A DNA stretch of 64,000 nt from Enterobacter dykesii (GCF_008364625.2 NZ_CP126604.1:186001-250000), one strand, 5' to 3'. Counted from the stretch's first letter, positions 25,704 to 38,180 are shown. Notes: generated by a model not told the origin, from the letters alone. A program made the numbers and translations.

Positions 25704-27245
25704 TTAGCTGATGGACGTTCGGTTAATGCGGTTTTTGCCCTGCTGTTTGGCGCTGTAGAGGGCGTTATCAACGCTTCCGACAAGTTGTTCCAGCGGTTCA
25801 AAGTGCCACTCCCCAAGACCACCGCTGAACGTAACCCGCAGGTTTTCTTCCCGCCAGACGCGCTTTTCAACGGCGGTACGCCACGCTTCCAGCAATGAGA
25901 GCGCAGACGTCATCTGCTCAGCCTGGAAAATTACCGCGAACTCTTCTCCACCGTAGCGGTAAATCGAGACGTCATGTGGCTGCATGATCTGGATCCCTTC
26001 GCGGGCCACGTTGCGCAGAACGATATCACCGGTCAGGTGGCCCAGCGTGTCGTTAATCGATTTAAAGTTATCGATGTCCACCAGCGCCAGCGCGAAAGGC
26101 TGCTGGGCATTCAGCAGCTCCGCGATATTGCTATCGAACGCGCGGCGGTTTTTACAGCCCGTCAGCGCATCGTGAGTCGCCTGACGCACATAGGCCATCT
26201 CACGTTCTTTATTGGACTGGATAGTATGGCTCAGCATCGCTTCCAGGCGCGGCGCTTCGCTGACGTCGCCGGTTTTGATGGCATTGATAATGTGCATCAG
26301 CACGCTACGCGAGGCGTGGCGCAGGTATAAGCCGAAGAGGATGATGATGATGGCCGCCAGCGCAAATCCCCAGCCAACAATCGTTGTTTCGTGACGGGTG
26401 ATATCGGTGAGCGTCTCGCCAGAGACCCGGTAGATGACAAACCAGTCCGGGTTGGTAAACGAGTAGTAGTAATACCAGACGTTGCTTTTCTTGTCGTAAA
26501 GGTGGCCTTCACCGCTGGTCATTTTGTCCATCAGCGCTTCGCTCACGTACTGTTTGAAGAGCGCGCCTGTATCCGGGTGAAGCACCACGGCGCCGTCGCG
26601 TTCGACGACGAAGAATTCCCCCTGAACGGGCGCCACCATCTGACGCAGGGTGTAGCCCATTGACGTCAAATCGAGGTGAAATGCGATCGTTCCCTTCAGT
26701 CTGCCTTCGGGAGAAATCAATGGCTTATAGAGCGTGACCGTCGGATGGCCAGTGAAGTAGTCCATGTAGGGGCGAGTATAGTGGCTGAAGATACTGGCTT
26801 CCGCCTGGGCGACAAACCACGGCCGCGTCCGGGGATCGAAGGTTTTACTTTTCTCCGTGGGGAGTACTTCCGGTACGCGGAGATAATGCCCCTGCGTGTC
26901 CGCCAGCGAGATGGAGGAGACGGTCGGCATCAGGTTCTGCAGATGCATCACCATCTGTAGCCCTTGCGTCGGGTTGACGTTGAGCGTCTCGTTTAGCCTG
27001 TCGTTACGCGAAAAGTACATCGCGGCACGGCCCAGGATATAGTCGTTTTCACGCAGGATCGACTCGGTGTAGTTCACCGCCAGGTTGTGCGTGAAATTGC
27101 TGTTTATCTTATGATAATCCTCAAGAAAATCCTTTCGTTGCGAAAGCGTCACCGCGATCGCGATCACCGCAAAACTGCAGAGGATCCCCGCGAAGCTGAG
27201 CATGATTGGCCGGGTAAAAGAGAGCTTTTTGCTGTGAAGTGCCAT
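25704..27245 (-). CDS. Membrane-bound dCache-GGDEF diguanylate cyclase
   Basis: Predicted to make cyclic di-GMP from two GTP in response to a periplasmic signal. The 513 residues comprise a membrane anchor (15-34), a periplasmic double-Cache sensor (about 36-285, with RPWFVAQAEASIFSHYTRPY and DPRT typical of dCache), a second membrane helix (289-308), a short linker, and a GGDEF domain (about 355-510). The active-site motif is RYGGEEF (430-436), with the upstream metal Asp in LVDIDNFKSIND. The RxxD inhibitory site that normally sits just before the motif is absent (PHDV instead), so product inhibition is probably weak. I do not recognise a named E. coli orthologue at this locus; E. coli has no such gene between rpoC and thiH. 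Confidence 0.9.
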   Translation of the reverse strand: MALHSKKLSFTRPIMLSFAGILCSFAVIAIAVTLSQRKDFLEDYHKINSNFTHNLAVNYTESILRENDYILGRAAMYFSRNDRLNETLNVNPTQGLQMVMHLQNLMPTVSSISLADTQGHYLRVPEVLPTEKSKTFDPRTRPWFVAQAEASIFSHYTRPYMDYFTGHPTVTLYKPLISPEGRLKGTIAFHLDLTSMGYTLRQMVAPVQGEFFVVERDGAVVLHPDTGALFKQYVSEALMDKMTSGEGHLYDKKSNVWYYYYSFTNPDWFVIYRVSGETLTDITRHETTIVGWGFALAAIIIILFGLYLRHASRSVLMHIINAIKTGDVSEAPRLEAMLSHTIQSNKEREMAYVRQATHDALTGCKNRRAFDSNIAELLNAQQPFALALVDIDNFKSINDTLGHLTGDIVLRNVAREGIQIMQPHDVSIYRYGGEEFAVIFQAEQMTSALSLLEAWRTAVEKRVWREENLRVTFSGGLGEWHFEPLEQLVGSVDNALYSAKQQGKNRINRTSIS

Positions 27246-27582
27246 GAGCTGTACATCGTTCCTGATGGTGAATACTTTTCGTCTGCCGATATCCTCTCAG
27301 CATAGTCGCTGTCCTGCGGTTAGCGGTGAATTATACGGCACACGATTTCTGGCGGGATGATTTATCTTAAGAATCATTAAGAAAATACGTATTCAGCTTG
27401 CTGGCGGCCTTTTGTGCAATGAACCAGAGGCAGGGCGAAACGAGGAAGAAGCTTTTCGCCCTGGTCAGCATCCGTTGCTGACCGTGCAACAATAAAAAAC
27501 CGGACGATCGCTGACAATCCTCCGGTTTTGCCTTTTCGTCGCGCCTCGACAATTTTTTAAGGTGTTGCAGTGCGTTTCAGCG
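27246..27582. other. Intergenic region with three consecutive hairpins
   Basis: This contains the cyclase promoter region (27246 onward, minus strand; no clear boxes) and, towards thiH, three stems in a row: 27432-27462, 27463-27483 and 27496-27529. The last is the thi operon terminator. The other two are unexplained. Confidence 0.6.
27490..27529 (-). terminator. thiCEFSGH operon terminator
   Basis: On the minus strand the stem aaaaccgga / tccggtttt ends in a T6 run, 54 bases after the thiH stop. Confidence 0.8.
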
Positions 27583-28710
27583 TCACTGCGAGGCTCTTCC
27601 CAGCCAGCTGTCCCAGTCTTTCCAGACAGGCTGAAGACCCTGCGCCGTCAGCGCTGCGGCGACCGCTTCCGGACGTCGTCCGTCATGCGGCGCAAACTGC
27701 TCCAGCTCCGGACGATCGTCGGCGTAGCCGCCTGGCTGCGTTTTGGAAAACGCGCTGACGTTGTTAATCGCAAGCGGGATAACGCGATCGCGAAACGCCG
27801 GGGACTCACGCGTTGAGAGCGATAATTCAACCTCCGGGGCGAGCAGGCGAAACGCGCAGATGGTCTGCACCAGCTGGCGTTCATCCATCAGCGAAGCCGG
27901 TTCAATCCCGCCCGCGCAAGGTCTCAGGCGCGGGAAGGAGATGGAGTAACGGCTCTGCCAGTAGTGCTGCTGAAGCCACAGCAGATGTTCCGCCACCATA
28001 TAGCAATCCACCCGCCAGCTGTCAGAGAGCCCGATCAGCGCCCCCAGACCGATTTTGTCGATGCCGGCACGACCCAACCTGTCCGGCGTTTCCAGGCGGA
28101 AAAAGAAATCCTGTTTCTTGCCCTTCAGGTGATGCCGGGCGTACGTCGCCTCGTGATAGGTTTCCTGGTAGACCATGACCCCGTCCAGCCCGAGGGTCTT
28201 GAGTTCCGCGTACTCCTCCTGCGCCAGAGGCTGCACTTCCATCTGCAACGATGCAAACTCACGGCGAATAGCCGGAAGATGCTGACGGAAATAGTCCATT
28301 CCCACCTTCCCCTGATGTTCGCCCGTGACCAGCAGAAGATGCTCAAAGCCCATTTCACGAATGGCCGCGCACTCGCGCGCAATCTCACCTTCATTGAGCG
28401 TTTTACGCCTGATGCGGTTGCTTATGGAGAAGCCGCAGTAGGTGCAGTCATTGGCGCACAGGTTTGAGAGGTAGAGCGGCACGTAGAAGCTCACCGTGTT
28501 GCCAAAGCGCTGGCGGGTAAGCCTCTGGGCGCGCTGCGCCATCGGTTCGAGGTACGCGCTGGCCGCCGGGGAGAGCAGGGCCATCAGATCCTCGCGGGTC
28601 AGATGGCGGGCATTGAGCGCACGCTCCACGTCAGTCGCCGTTTTGCTGTTGATGCGTAGGGCAATGTCGTCCCAGTTAAGCTGTCGCCAGCGCTCGGTAA
28701 ACGTGCTCAT
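27583..28710 (-). CDS. thiH: ThiH, 2-iminoacetate synthase
   Basis: Radical SAM enzyme that cleaves tyrosine to 2-iminoacetate (dehydroglycine) and p-cresol, supplying the C-N unit of the thiazole ring. At 375 residues it is close to E. coli ThiH. The iron-sulfur motif is C85-x3-C89-x2-C92 (CANDCTYC). It is the last gene of the thi operon and overlaps thiG by 4 bases; ThiH and ThiG form a complex. Confidence 0.97.
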   Translation of the reverse strand: MSTFTERWRQLNWDDIALRINSKTATDVERALNARHLTREDLMALLSPAASAYLEPMAQRAQRLTRQRFGNTVSFYVPLYLSNLCANDCTYCGFSISNRIRRKTLNEGEIARECAAIREMGFEHLLLVTGEHQGKVGMDYFRQHLPAIRREFASLQMEVQPLAQEEYAELKTLGLDGVMVYQETYHEATYARHHLKGKKQDFFFRLETPDRLGRAGIDKIGLGALIGLSDSWRVDCYMVAEHLLWLQQHYWQSRYSISFPRLRPCAGGIEPASLMDERQLVQTICAFRLLAPEVELSLSTRESPAFRDRVIPLAINNVSAFSKTQPGGYADDRPELEQFAPHDGRRPEAVAAALTAQGLQPVWKDWDSWLGRASQ

Positions 28711-29477
28711 GAGATCGCCTCCAGAAAACCGGTCAGCGGGCTGGTGGCCTGCGCCTGGAAACTGCGCGAGCCGGGGCCAGACTCCCTTGCCAGCAGGCCA
28801 GCCTCTACGGCCATGCGGAACGCACGCGCCATCATGACCGGATCGTCGGCCACCGCGATGGCCGTATTGACCAGCACCGCGTCAGCACCCATCTCCAGCG
28901 CCTGCGCGGCATGGCTGGGCACGCCAATGCCCGCATCAACCACCACAGGTACGGTAGCCTGCTCAATAATGATTTCCAGCATCGCGCGGGTTTCCAGCCC
29001 CTGGTTGGAGCCAATGGGGGCGCCCAGCGGCATGACGGCGGCGCAGCCGACCTCTTCCAGCCGTTTGCACAGGACAGGGTCGGCGCCGCAGTAAGGCAGG
29101 ACGATAAACCCTTGCTGCACCAGCTTTTCAGCCGCTTTCAGCGTTTCGATGGGGTCGGGCAGCAGCCAGCGGGCGTCAGGATGAATTTCCAGCTTCAGCC
29201 AGCGGGTGCCGAGCGCCTCGCGGGCCAGCTGCGCGGCAAAAATCGCCTCTTCGGCCGTTTTGGCACCGGAGGTGTTGGGCAGCAGCGTCACGCCTGCCTC
29301 CAGTAAAGGCGCCAGAATGGCATCGCTGTGATGGCGCAGATCCACGCGCTTGAGCGCCAGCGTCACCAGCTGGCTGCCGCTTTCACGAATGGCATCCACC
29401 ATCAGCTGCGGCGAGGCGAATTTTCCGGTACCGGTAAACAGATGCGAATCAAAAACCTTATCGGCAATACGTAACAT
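28707..29477 (-). CDS. thiG: ThiG, thiazole synthase
   Basis: Assembles the thiazole phosphate ring from 1-deoxyxylulose 5-phosphate, 2-iminoacetate and ThiS thiocarboxylate. It has 256 residues, starting [20 protein letters not shown]. The Schiff-base lysine is in WLKLEIHPD, and the phosphate-binding segments [20 protein letters not shown] and VLVNTAIA are intact. The frame is open far upstream, but the start at 29477 matches the family and sits one base after the thiS stop. Confidence 0.96.
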   Translation of the reverse strand: MLRIADKVFDSHLFTGTGKFASPQLMVDAIRESGSQLVTLALKRVDLRHHSDAILAPLLEAGVTLLPNTSGAKTAEEAIFAAQLAREALGTRWLKLEIHPDARWLLPDPIETLKAAEKLVQQGFIVLPYCGADPVLCKRLEEVGCAAVMPLGAPIGSNQGLETRAMLEIIIEQATVPVVVDAGIGVPSHAAQALEMGADAVLVNTAIAVADDPVMMARAFRMAVEAGLLARESGPGSRSFQAQATSPLTGFLEAIS

Positions 29478-29478
29478 C

Positions 29479-29679
29479 TCAGCCCCCTGCGATAACCTGA
29501 AACAGCAGGATCTGGTCGCCTTCATTGACCTGCTGATGTTCCCACTGCTCGCGCGGCAGGATCTGTTGATTGAGCGCCAGCGCCGTTCCCGGCTTGAGCT
29601 GACGCAGCTTGTCGAGCAGTGCGGCAACGGTAAGCCCGTCGTCGCATCTCATCGGCTCATCGTTAAACAGAATGCGCAT
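29479..29679 (-). CDS. thiS: ThiS, sulfur carrier protein
   Basis: Small ubiquitin-like protein that carries sulfur as a C-terminal thiocarboxylate for thiazole synthesis. It has 66 residues, ending in the essential Gly-Gly (QVIAGG). The start MRILFNDEP at 29679 lies within the last bases of thiF (17-base overlap); upstream in-frame ATGs would add a non-homologous leader. Confidence 0.95.
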   Translation of the reverse strand: MRILFNDEPMRCDDGLTVAALLDKLRQLKPGTALALNQQILPREQWEHQQVNEGDQILLFQVIAGG

Positions 29680-30418
29680 CGCGGCCTCCGCATACCGGGC
29701 AGCGGCTGGCTCGGCGTAACGCCAGCTGGCGCCAGCCGCTGGAGCGGGCATCAAACAGCCGCAGCGTATTGCGTTCCGTTTCCATGCCGCTGAGCAGCTT
29801 GATGGCCTCCAGCGCCTGCATTGTGCCCATTACGCCGACCACCGGACCAAGAATGCCCGCGGTACGGCAGTTGCGCGTCGGCTCGGCATCGTCCGGCCAC
29901 AGGCAGCGATAGCAGCCCTGCGACCACGGCGGGGTCAGGACCATCATCTGCCCGCCGAACCCCACCGCGCTGGCGGTGATAAGCGGCGTATGATTTGCCA
30001 CGCAGGCGGCGTTGATCGCCTGGCGCGTCGCCATGTTGTCGGTACAGTCCAGCACCACGTCGGCAAGGGCAACTTCACGGCGTAGGCTTTCACCACTGAG
30101 CCGTTCCTGCAGGGCAATCAGCGCGATATCCGGGTTAAGCTGGTTCAGCCGCTGCCGGGTGATTTGCGCTTTCGGCTGGTTGATATCCTCGGTGGTAAAG
30201 AGGATTTGCCGCTGCAGGTTGCTGAGGTGAACCTCATCATCGTCGGCCAGCACCAGCGTGCCGACGCCCGCGCCTGCCAGATAGAGCGCGGCGGGCGCGC
30301 CTAATCCACCCAGACCGACAATCAGCACCCGGCTGGCGAGCAGTTTTTGCTGGCCGTCAATGGCGATATCCTCCAGCAGGATCTGACGGCTGTAGCGCAT
30401 AAAGTCACGATCGTTCAT
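29663..30418 (-). CDS. thiF: ThiF, ThiS adenylyltransferase
   Basis: E1-like enzyme that adenylates the C-terminus of ThiS before sulfur transfer. It has 251 residues with nucleotide-binding GLGGLGAP (35-42). C184 (RNCRTAG) forms the acyl disulfide with ThiS in E. coli. Zinc cysteines are C169, C172, C240 and C243. It overlaps thiE upstream (14 bases) and thiS downstream, a tightly coupled operon. Confidence 0.97.
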   Translation of the reverse strand: MNDRDFMRYSRQILLEDIAIDGQQKLLASRVLIVGLGGLGAPAALYLAGAGVGTLVLADDDEVHLSNLQRQILFTTEDINQPKAQITRQRLNQLNPDIALIALQERLSGESLRREVALADVVLDCTDNMATRQAINAACVANHTPLITASAVGFGGQMMVLTPPWSQGCYRCLWPDDAEPTRNCRTAGILGPVVGVMGTMQALEAIKLLSGMETERNTLRLFDARSSGWRQLALRRASRCPVCGGRDAHSV

Positions 30419-31045
30419 CGCCCGCTCCTGCCAGCTTTAAAAGCTGTTCGGTGGCGGACCGCCAGTCTGCGGCCTGGCTGATGGCGCTGACGACGGCGAT
30501 GCTGCCGACGCCGGTCTCCAGCACCGCCTGGGCACGTTCAAGGCTGATTCCGCCGATGGCGACGGTGGGGTAATCGGCAAGGCGTTTAACGTGACTCGCC
30601 AGCTGCGTCAGCCCCTGCGGTGCGGAGGGCATCTGCTTGGTTTGCGTCGGGAAGACGTGACCGAGCGCGATGTAAGACGGACGGGCCGCCAGGGCCACGT
30701 CGATCTCCATGTCATCGTGTGTTGAAACGCCAAGACGCAGTCCGGCTTCGCGGATAGCGCTCAGATCCGTTGTTTCCAGGTCCTCCTGACCCAGATGCAC
30801 GCCGTACGCCCGGTGCTTAACGGCCAGCCGCCAGTAATCGTTGATAAACAGGCGGGCGTTATGCCGACGCCCCAGCTCAATGGCGGCAACCACATCGGCT
30901 TCCACCTCCTCATCGCGCTTATCCTTGATGCGCAGCTGAATTGTGCGAACGCCTGCCTCCAGCAGTCGCTCTATCCACGCCACGCTGTCCACCACCGGAT
31001 AGAGCCCTAAACGGTAGGGGACGGGCGGGAAATCGGGCTGGTACA

Positions 31046-31046
<1 letters not shown>
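30405..31046 (-). CDS. thiE: ThiE, thiamine phosphate synthase
   Basis: Joins the pyrimidine (HMP-PP) and thiazole phosphate to give thiamine phosphate. The 213-residue TIM barrel has the conserved [25 protein letters not shown] and GHVFPTQTK motifs that hold the two substrates. Its start overlaps the thiC stop by one base. Confidence 0.97.
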
Positions 31047-32944
<1,898 letters not shown>

Positions 32945-33031
32945 TCATTCCAAAAGTGAAGGACATGGCTTGTCAGACGACGGATGAAGCAAGAGAGGAT
33001 CGCCCGGGGACGATTCAACAGCAGTGTGACT

Positions 33032-33126
33032 CTTGTTCCCTTCGCAGGTATTAGCCTGATCAGGTTCCGCGGATCCCGAATTAACGGTCTCAGCCCGCGC
33101 TTTCAGGCGCTGGGCACTCCGACAAG
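33032..33126 (-). promoter_or_regulatory. TPP riboswitch (THI element) controlling thiC
   Basis: The minus strand has the conserved aptamer segments: outer stem cttgt / acaag, the core gggctgagac near 33090, ggatccgcggaacctgatcagg, and ctaatacctgcgaagggaac. It ends about 90 bases before the thiC start, leaving room for an expression platform that hides the ribosome-binding site or ends transcription. Confidence 0.93.
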
Positions 33127-33150
33127 AAAAATCCCCCTCGTGAGAGGGGC
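33126..33150 (-). terminator. Terminator-like hairpin between rsd and the thiC riboswitch
   Basis: Minus-strand stem cccctc / gagggg with loop tcac and a following T5 run. It most simply ends rsd, but it may lie inside the thiC transcript (see the thiC promoter entry). Confidence 0.75.
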
Positions 33151-33160
33151 GAATGGTTGT

Positions 33161-33189
33161 AAATTACTCGTTAACGGTGAAGAACTCAA
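33161..33189 (-). promoter_or_regulatory. Candidate thiC promoter
   Basis: On the minus strand TTGAGT (33189-33184), 17-bp spacer, TAATTT (33166-33161). The -35 overlaps the rsd stop codon. Transcription would start just before the hairpin at 33126-33150. Confidence 0.4.
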
Positions 33190-33683
33190 GCAGGGCGCGC
33201 GACGTTCTCTTCGTTACTGATGTTCAAATCATTATCCAGCACGAGGGCGATCAGCTTATCTTCCAGCGTGAATCGCTCTTCCAGCGCTTCACCGAGGTCG
33301 GATAGCGCCTGCTGAAACTCAAGGTAGTTATCGTGGTCGATAGCGTTCTCGAGCGCGGAATCATAGTAATCCATGATCTGCTGGGTGTTGGCTTCCAGAA
33401 GGGGATAGAGCTTGCTGGCTGCTAAATACGGCGTTGTCCCTTCCATTTCACGGATAATGCGTTCATAAATATTGAAATGGCCGTCGGACAGATAGTCGAC
33501 CAGGCCCTGACAAAAATCATCCAGCGCTTTTTCATTCAGTCGCATAAACGATTCTTTGCCAGGCTTAATACCGACCAAATTGTAATAAGCCACGAGTAGA
33601 TGCTTGCGCACATGTAGCCAGCGATCCACCAGTTTGTTACTTCCTCTAACGCGCTCAGTCAGGCTTTGCAGCTGGTTTAACAT
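33186..33683 (-). CDS. rsd: Rsd, regulator of sigma D (anti-sigma 70)
   Basis: Binds the housekeeping sigma factor in stationary phase and favours alternative sigma use; in E. coli it also stimulates SpoT when bound to unphosphorylated HPr. The 165-residue all-helical protein starts MLNQLQSLTERVRGSNKLVD and has the conserved RWLHVRKHLLVAYYNLVG. It is slightly longer than the 158-residue E. coli protein at the C-terminus. It is divergent from nudC, with a 95-base shared promoter region. Confidence 0.95.
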   Translation of the reverse strand: MLNQLQSLTERVRGSNKLVDRWLHVRKHLLVAYYNLVGIKPGKESFMRLNEKALDDFCQGLVDYLSDGHFNIYERIIREMEGTTPYLAASKLYPLLEANTQQIMDYYDSALENAIDHDNYLEFQQALSDLGEALEERFTLEDKLIALVLDNDLNISNEENVARPA

Positions 33684-33778
33684 GGTCGACTCCGCAAAAT
33701 GTAGGATTGAATCTGCTTATCCAGAATGTAACCACAATGCTAACAACATGTCAGTGAAGCGAAGGTAGTGCAATAGAT

Positions 33779-34552
33779 ATGGATCGTATTATTGAAAAAT
33801 CAGATCTTGGTTGGTGGATCGTCAGTCACGAACAAAAATTATGGCTTCCTGCCGGAGAAATTCCCTACGGTGCAGCTGAGGCGTTCGATCTTGTTGGCCA
33901 GCCAGCGCTACAGATCGGCGAGTGGCAGGGTGAGCCGGTGTGGTTGATCCAACAACCCCGCCGCCAGGATATGGGATCGGTGCGCCAGGTGCTGGATCTG
34001 GACGTGGGGCTGTTCCAGCTGGCGGGGCGGGGCGTGCAGCTGGCCGAGTTTTACCGCTCGCATAAATACTGCGGCTACTGCGGTCATACCATGCGCCCGA
34101 GCAAAACCGAGTGGGCGATGCTCTGCAGCCACTGCCGCGAACGCTACTATCCGCAGATTGCGCCGTGCATTATCGTCGCTATCCGCCGGGAGGATTCCAT
34201 CCTGCTGGCGCAGCATACCCGCCATCGCAACGGCATTTACACCGTGCTGGCCGGCTTCGTCGAGGTGGGCGAAACGCTGGAGCAGGCGGTGGCGCGAGAG
34301 GTGATGGAGGAGAGTGGGATCAAAGTGAAGAACCTGCGCTACGTTACCTCCCAGCCGTGGCCATTCCCGCAGTCGCTGATGACGGCATTTATGGCCGAAT
34401 ACGACAGCGGCGAGATCGTTATCGACCAGAAAGAGCTGCTGGACGCGAACTGGTATCGCTACGACGATTTACCGCTGTTACCTCCGCCGGGCACCGTGGC
34501 GCGTCGGCTGATAGAAGATACCGTGGCGATGTGTCGGGCCGAGTATGAGTAG
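33779..34552 (+). CDS. nudC: NudC, NAD-capped RNA hydrolase / NADH pyrophosphatase
   Basis: Removes NAD caps from RNA 5' ends and hydrolyses NAD(H) to NMN(H) and AMP. It has 257 residues as in E. coli. The zinc ribbon uses C98, C101, C116 and C119. The Nudix box is [20 protein letters not shown] (159-178 and on), with catalytic E174, E177 and E178, followed by the SQPWPFPQS substrate motif that marks NADH-specific Nudix enzymes. hemE follows 38 bases on. Confidence 0.97.
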   Translation: MDRIIEKSDLGWWIVSHEQKLWLPAGEIPYGAAEAFDLVGQPALQIGEWQGEPVWLIQQPRRQDMGSVRQVLDLDVGLFQLAGRGVQLAEFYRSHKYCGYCGHTMRPSKTEWAMLCSHCRERYYPQIAPCIIVAIRREDSILLAQHTRHRNGIYTVLAGFVEVGETLEQAVAREVMEESGIKVKNLRYVTSQPWPFPQSLMTAFMAEYDSGEIVIDQKELLDANWYRYDDLPLLPPPGTVARRLIEDTVAMCRAEYE

Positions 34553-34590
34553 TGTTACACTGAGGCCATGACGCTTAAGGAACTGCAAAA

Positions 34591-35655
<1,065 letters not shown>

Positions 35656-35664
35656 GGAGTGATT

Positions 35665-36336
35665 ATGGATCTCGCGTCGCTACGCGCTCAGCAAATCGAA
35701 CTGGCCTCATCGGTGATCCGCGAGGATCGTCTGGATAAAGATCCTCCGCAGTACATTGGCGGAGCAGACGTCGGATTCGAGCAGGGTGGGGAAGTGACGC
35801 GAGCGGCGATGGTGGTACTGAAATATCCTTCGCTTGAGCTGGTGGAGTACAAGGTAGCGCGTATCGCGACCACCATGCCGTACATTCCGGGCTTTCTCTC
35901 CTTCCGCGAATATCCCGCGCTGCTGGCAGCGTGGGAGCAACTCTCGCAAAAACCTGACCTGCTGTTTGTCGATGGACACGGTATCTCACACCCGCGCCGT
36001 TTAGGCGTTGCCAGCCACTTTGGGCTGCTGGTGGATGTGCCGACCATTGGCGTCGCCAAGAAACGCCTGTGCGGCGCGTTTGAACCTCTTTCTGCCGAGC
36101 CGGGCGCGCTGGCGCCGCTTATCCATAAAGGCGAGCAGCTGGCGTGGGTCTGGCGCAGCAAGGCGCGCTGTAACCCGCTCTTTATCGCCACGGGGCACCG
36201 GGTGAGCATGGACAGCGCCCTGGCGTGGGTGCAGCGCTGCATGAAGGGCTACCGCTTGCCGGAGCCGACGCGCTGGGCAGACGCCGTGGCCTCTTCGCGT
36301 CCGGCTTTTGTTCGTTGGCAGGAAATTCAGCGATGA
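35665..36336 (+). CDS. nfi: Nfi, endonuclease V
   Basis: Nicks DNA one base 3' of deoxyinosine to start repair of deaminated adenine. It has 223 residues. Likely metal-binding residues are D35 (GGADVGF), E82 (FREYP) and D103 (FVDGHG). I chose the ATG at 35665; a GTG at 35659 overlaps the aaggag Shine-Dalgarno (35654-35659) and is unlikely. It is probably co-transcribed with hemE. Confidence 0.96.
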   Translation: MDLASLRAQQIELASSVIREDRLDKDPPQYIGGADVGFEQGGEVTRAAMVVLKYPSLELVEYKVARIATTMPYIPGFLSFREYPALLAAWEQLSQKPDLLFVDGHGISHPRRLGVASHFGLLVDVPTIGVAKKRLCGAFEPLSAEPGALAPLIHKGEQLAWVWRSKARCNPLFIATGHRVSMDSALAWVQRCMKGYRLPEPTRWADAVASSRPAFVRWQEIQR

Positions 36337-36377
36337 TTCAGGTAAACTGCGCCTAATTTTCGATTCGAGAGATCATC

Positions 36378-36968
36378 ATGCTACAAAACCCGATTCACCT
36401 GCGCCTTGAGAAACTTGAAAGCTGGCAGCACGTGACGTTTATGGCTTGCCTGTGCGAGCGCATGTATCCCAACTATGCCGCGTTCTGTAAGGAGACGGGC
36501 TTTGGTGATGGCCATATCTACCGCCGCATTCTGGATCTGATCTGGGAAACGCTGACGGTGAAAGACGCGAAGGTGAACTTCGACTCCCAGCTGGAAAAGC
36601 TGGAAGAGGCGATTCCGGCTGCGGATGATTTTGACCTGTACGGTGTCTATCCGGCGATTGATGCCTGCGTGGCGTTAAGCGAACTGCTTCACTCCCGTCT
36701 GAGCGGTGAAACGCTGGAGCACGCTATTGAAGTCAGTAAGGCGTCTATTACGACCGTCGCGATGCTGGAAATGACCCAGGAAGGTCGCGAGATGACCGAC
36801 GAAGAGCTGCGTGCGAACCCGGCGGTTGAGCAAGAATGGGACATTCAGTGGGAAATTTTCCGCCTGCTGGCAGAGTGTGAAGAACGCGATATTGAGCTGA
36901 TAAAAGGGCTGCGCGCGGACTTACGAGAGGCTGGTGAGAGCAATATTGGTATAATTTTTAACCAATGA
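36378..36968 (+). CDS. yjaG: YjaG, DUF416 family protein
   Basis: Conserved enterobacterial cytoplasmic protein of unknown function, 196 residues, largely helical, with no membrane segment. Recognised by MLQNPIHLRLEKLESWQHV and the DUF416 core, and by its place between nfi and hupA. It starts 41 bases after nfi. The role cannot be told from sequence. Confidence 0.93.
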   Translation: MLQNPIHLRLEKLESWQHVTFMACLCERMYPNYAAFCKETGFGDGHIYRRILDLIWETLTVKDAKVNFDSQLEKLEEAIPAADDFDLYGVYPAIDACVALSELLHSRLSGETLEHAIEVSKASITTVAMLEMTQEGREMTDEELRANPAVEQEWDIQWEIFRLLAECEERDIELIKGLRADLREAGESNIGIIFNQ

Positions 36969-37154
36969 GACAAGAAAACTTGAGATAACGCCCGTTTTGT
37001 CGCTCCTCGACTCTTCCCTTTCGCCCCTTGTCTGGTCTACATTTGGGGGGCGAAAAAAAGTGGCTATCGGTGCGTGTATGCAGGAGAGTGCTTTTTTGGC
37101 ATTTTCGTCGCACTCGATGCTTAGCAAGCGATAAACACATTGAAAGGATAACTT

Positions 37155-37427
37155 ATGAACAAGACTCAACTGATTGATGTAATTGCGGACAAGGCTGATC
37201 TGTCTAAAGTGCAGGCTAAAGCTGCTCTGGAATCTACCCTGGCTGCTATTACTGAGTCTCTGAAAGAAGGCGATGCTGTGCAACTGGTTGGTTTCGGTAC
37301 CTTCAAAGTGAACCACCGCGCTGAGCGTACTGGCCGCAACCCGCAGACCGGTAAAGAAATCAAAATCGCCGCAGCTAACGTGCCGGCATTTGTTTCTGGT
37401 AAAGCACTGAAAGACGCTGTTAAGTAA
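37155..37427 (+). CDS. hupA: HupA, DNA-binding protein HU-alpha
   Basis: Abundant nucleoid protein that bends DNA, pairs with HupB, and helps replication initiation and gene regulation. It has 90 residues: a helical dimerisation part, then the beta-arm signature [20 protein letters not shown] with the intercalating proline in RNPQTG. It has a strong SD (aaagga). It has its own 186-base upstream region and a terminator that runs into the next open frame. Confidence 0.98.
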   Translation: MNKTQLIDVIADKADLSKVQAKAALESTLAAITESLKEGDAVQLVGFGTFKVNHRAERTGRNPQTGKEIKIAAANVPAFVSGKALKDAVK

Positions 37428-37432
37428 GACGC

Positions 37433-38131
37433 GTGGCAGTGAACAGTTTTAGCGAAGGGGCGGCAACGCCCCTTTTGTCTTTCTGGCGTGGAACGCTCGC
37501 GCTGGCAGGCATGCTGCTGCTGTCAGCCTGCAGCCACGACACCTCCCTGCCACCGTTTACCGCCAGCGGCTACGCGGACAACCAGGGCGCGGTCAGGATC
37601 TGGCGCAAAGATTCCGGCGATGAAGTGCATCTGCTTTCTGCCTTCAGCCCGTGGCATAACGGCAATACGTCGACGGCGGAATACCGCTGGCAGGGAGATG
37701 ACCTGTCGCTGATTGAACTGAACGTCTACAGCAAGACCCCCGAACACGTGAAAGTGCGTTTTGACGACCATGGCGAGCTAAGCTTTATGCAGCGCGAAGT
37801 CAGCGGTCAAAAACAGCAGCTTTCCAGCGATCAAATCGCTCTTTACCGTTATCGTGCCGAACAAATCCGCCAGACCAGCGATGCGCTTCGTCTGGGACGC
37901 GTTGTGCTGCGTCAGGGGCGCTGGCATGCCGATGGGACGGTGACAACCTGCGAAGGACAGACGGTCAAGCCTGAGCTTGAATCCTGGGCAACCGAACACA
38001 TTCAACGCCGTCAGCGTCATTCATCAATGGAAGTGAGTGTGGCGTGGCTGGAAGCGCCGGAAGGCTCTCAGCTGCTGCTGGTGGCGAACGAAGACTTCTG
38101 CACCTGGCAGCCGACGGAAAAAAGTTTTTGA
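37433..38131 (+). CDS. yjaH: YjaH, DUF1481 lipoprotein
   Basis: Predicted outer-membrane or periplasmic lipoprotein of unknown function. Lipobox LLSAC follows the hydrophobic stretch TLALAGMLL, then a roughly 200-residue DUF1481 domain (YRWQGDDLSLIELNVYSK, LRLGRVVLRQGRWHADGTV). The GTG at 37433 is the longest start (232 residues), but the hupA terminator lies inside that N-terminal part. The TTG at 37475 would give a tighter 18-residue lipoprotein signal. Start uncertain, gene identity good. In E. coli zraP and zraSR follow; here purD is next. Confidence 0.85.
   Translation: MAVNSFSEGAATPLLSFWRGTLALAGMLLLSACSHDTSLPPFTASGYADNQGAVRIWRKDSGDEVHLLSAFSPWHNGNTSTAEYRWQGDDLSLIELNVYSKTPEHVKVRFDDHGELSFMQREVSGQKQQLSSDQIALYRYRAEQIRQTSDALRLGRVVLRQGRWHADGTVTTCEGQTVKPELESWATEHIQRRQRHSSMEVSVAWLEAPEGSQLLLVANEDFCTWQPTEKSF
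37455..37477 (+). terminator. hupA terminator within the yjaH 5' end
   Basis: Stem aaggggcg / cgcccctt with loop gcaa and tttt, 28 bases after the hupA stop. Confidence 0.8.
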
Positions 38132-38137
38132 TTTAAA

Positions 38138-38174
38138 TCCCCTCTCCCTTGAGGGAGAGGGTTAGGGTGAGGGT
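38138..38174. repeat. REP-like palindrome between yjaH and purD
   Basis: CCCTCTCCC-ttga-GGGAGAGGG followed by ttagggtgaggg, between the converging genes. It belongs to the same family as 5378-5460, 50935-50974 and 52700-52735, and may serve as a terminator for both strands. Confidence 0.85.
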
Positions 38175-38180
38175 GTGAAA

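Noticed and set aside
27369..27386. PmrA-like box (cttaag...attaag)
   Set aside because: The spacing between half-sites is 4, not 5 bases, and no PmrA-type target is adjacent.
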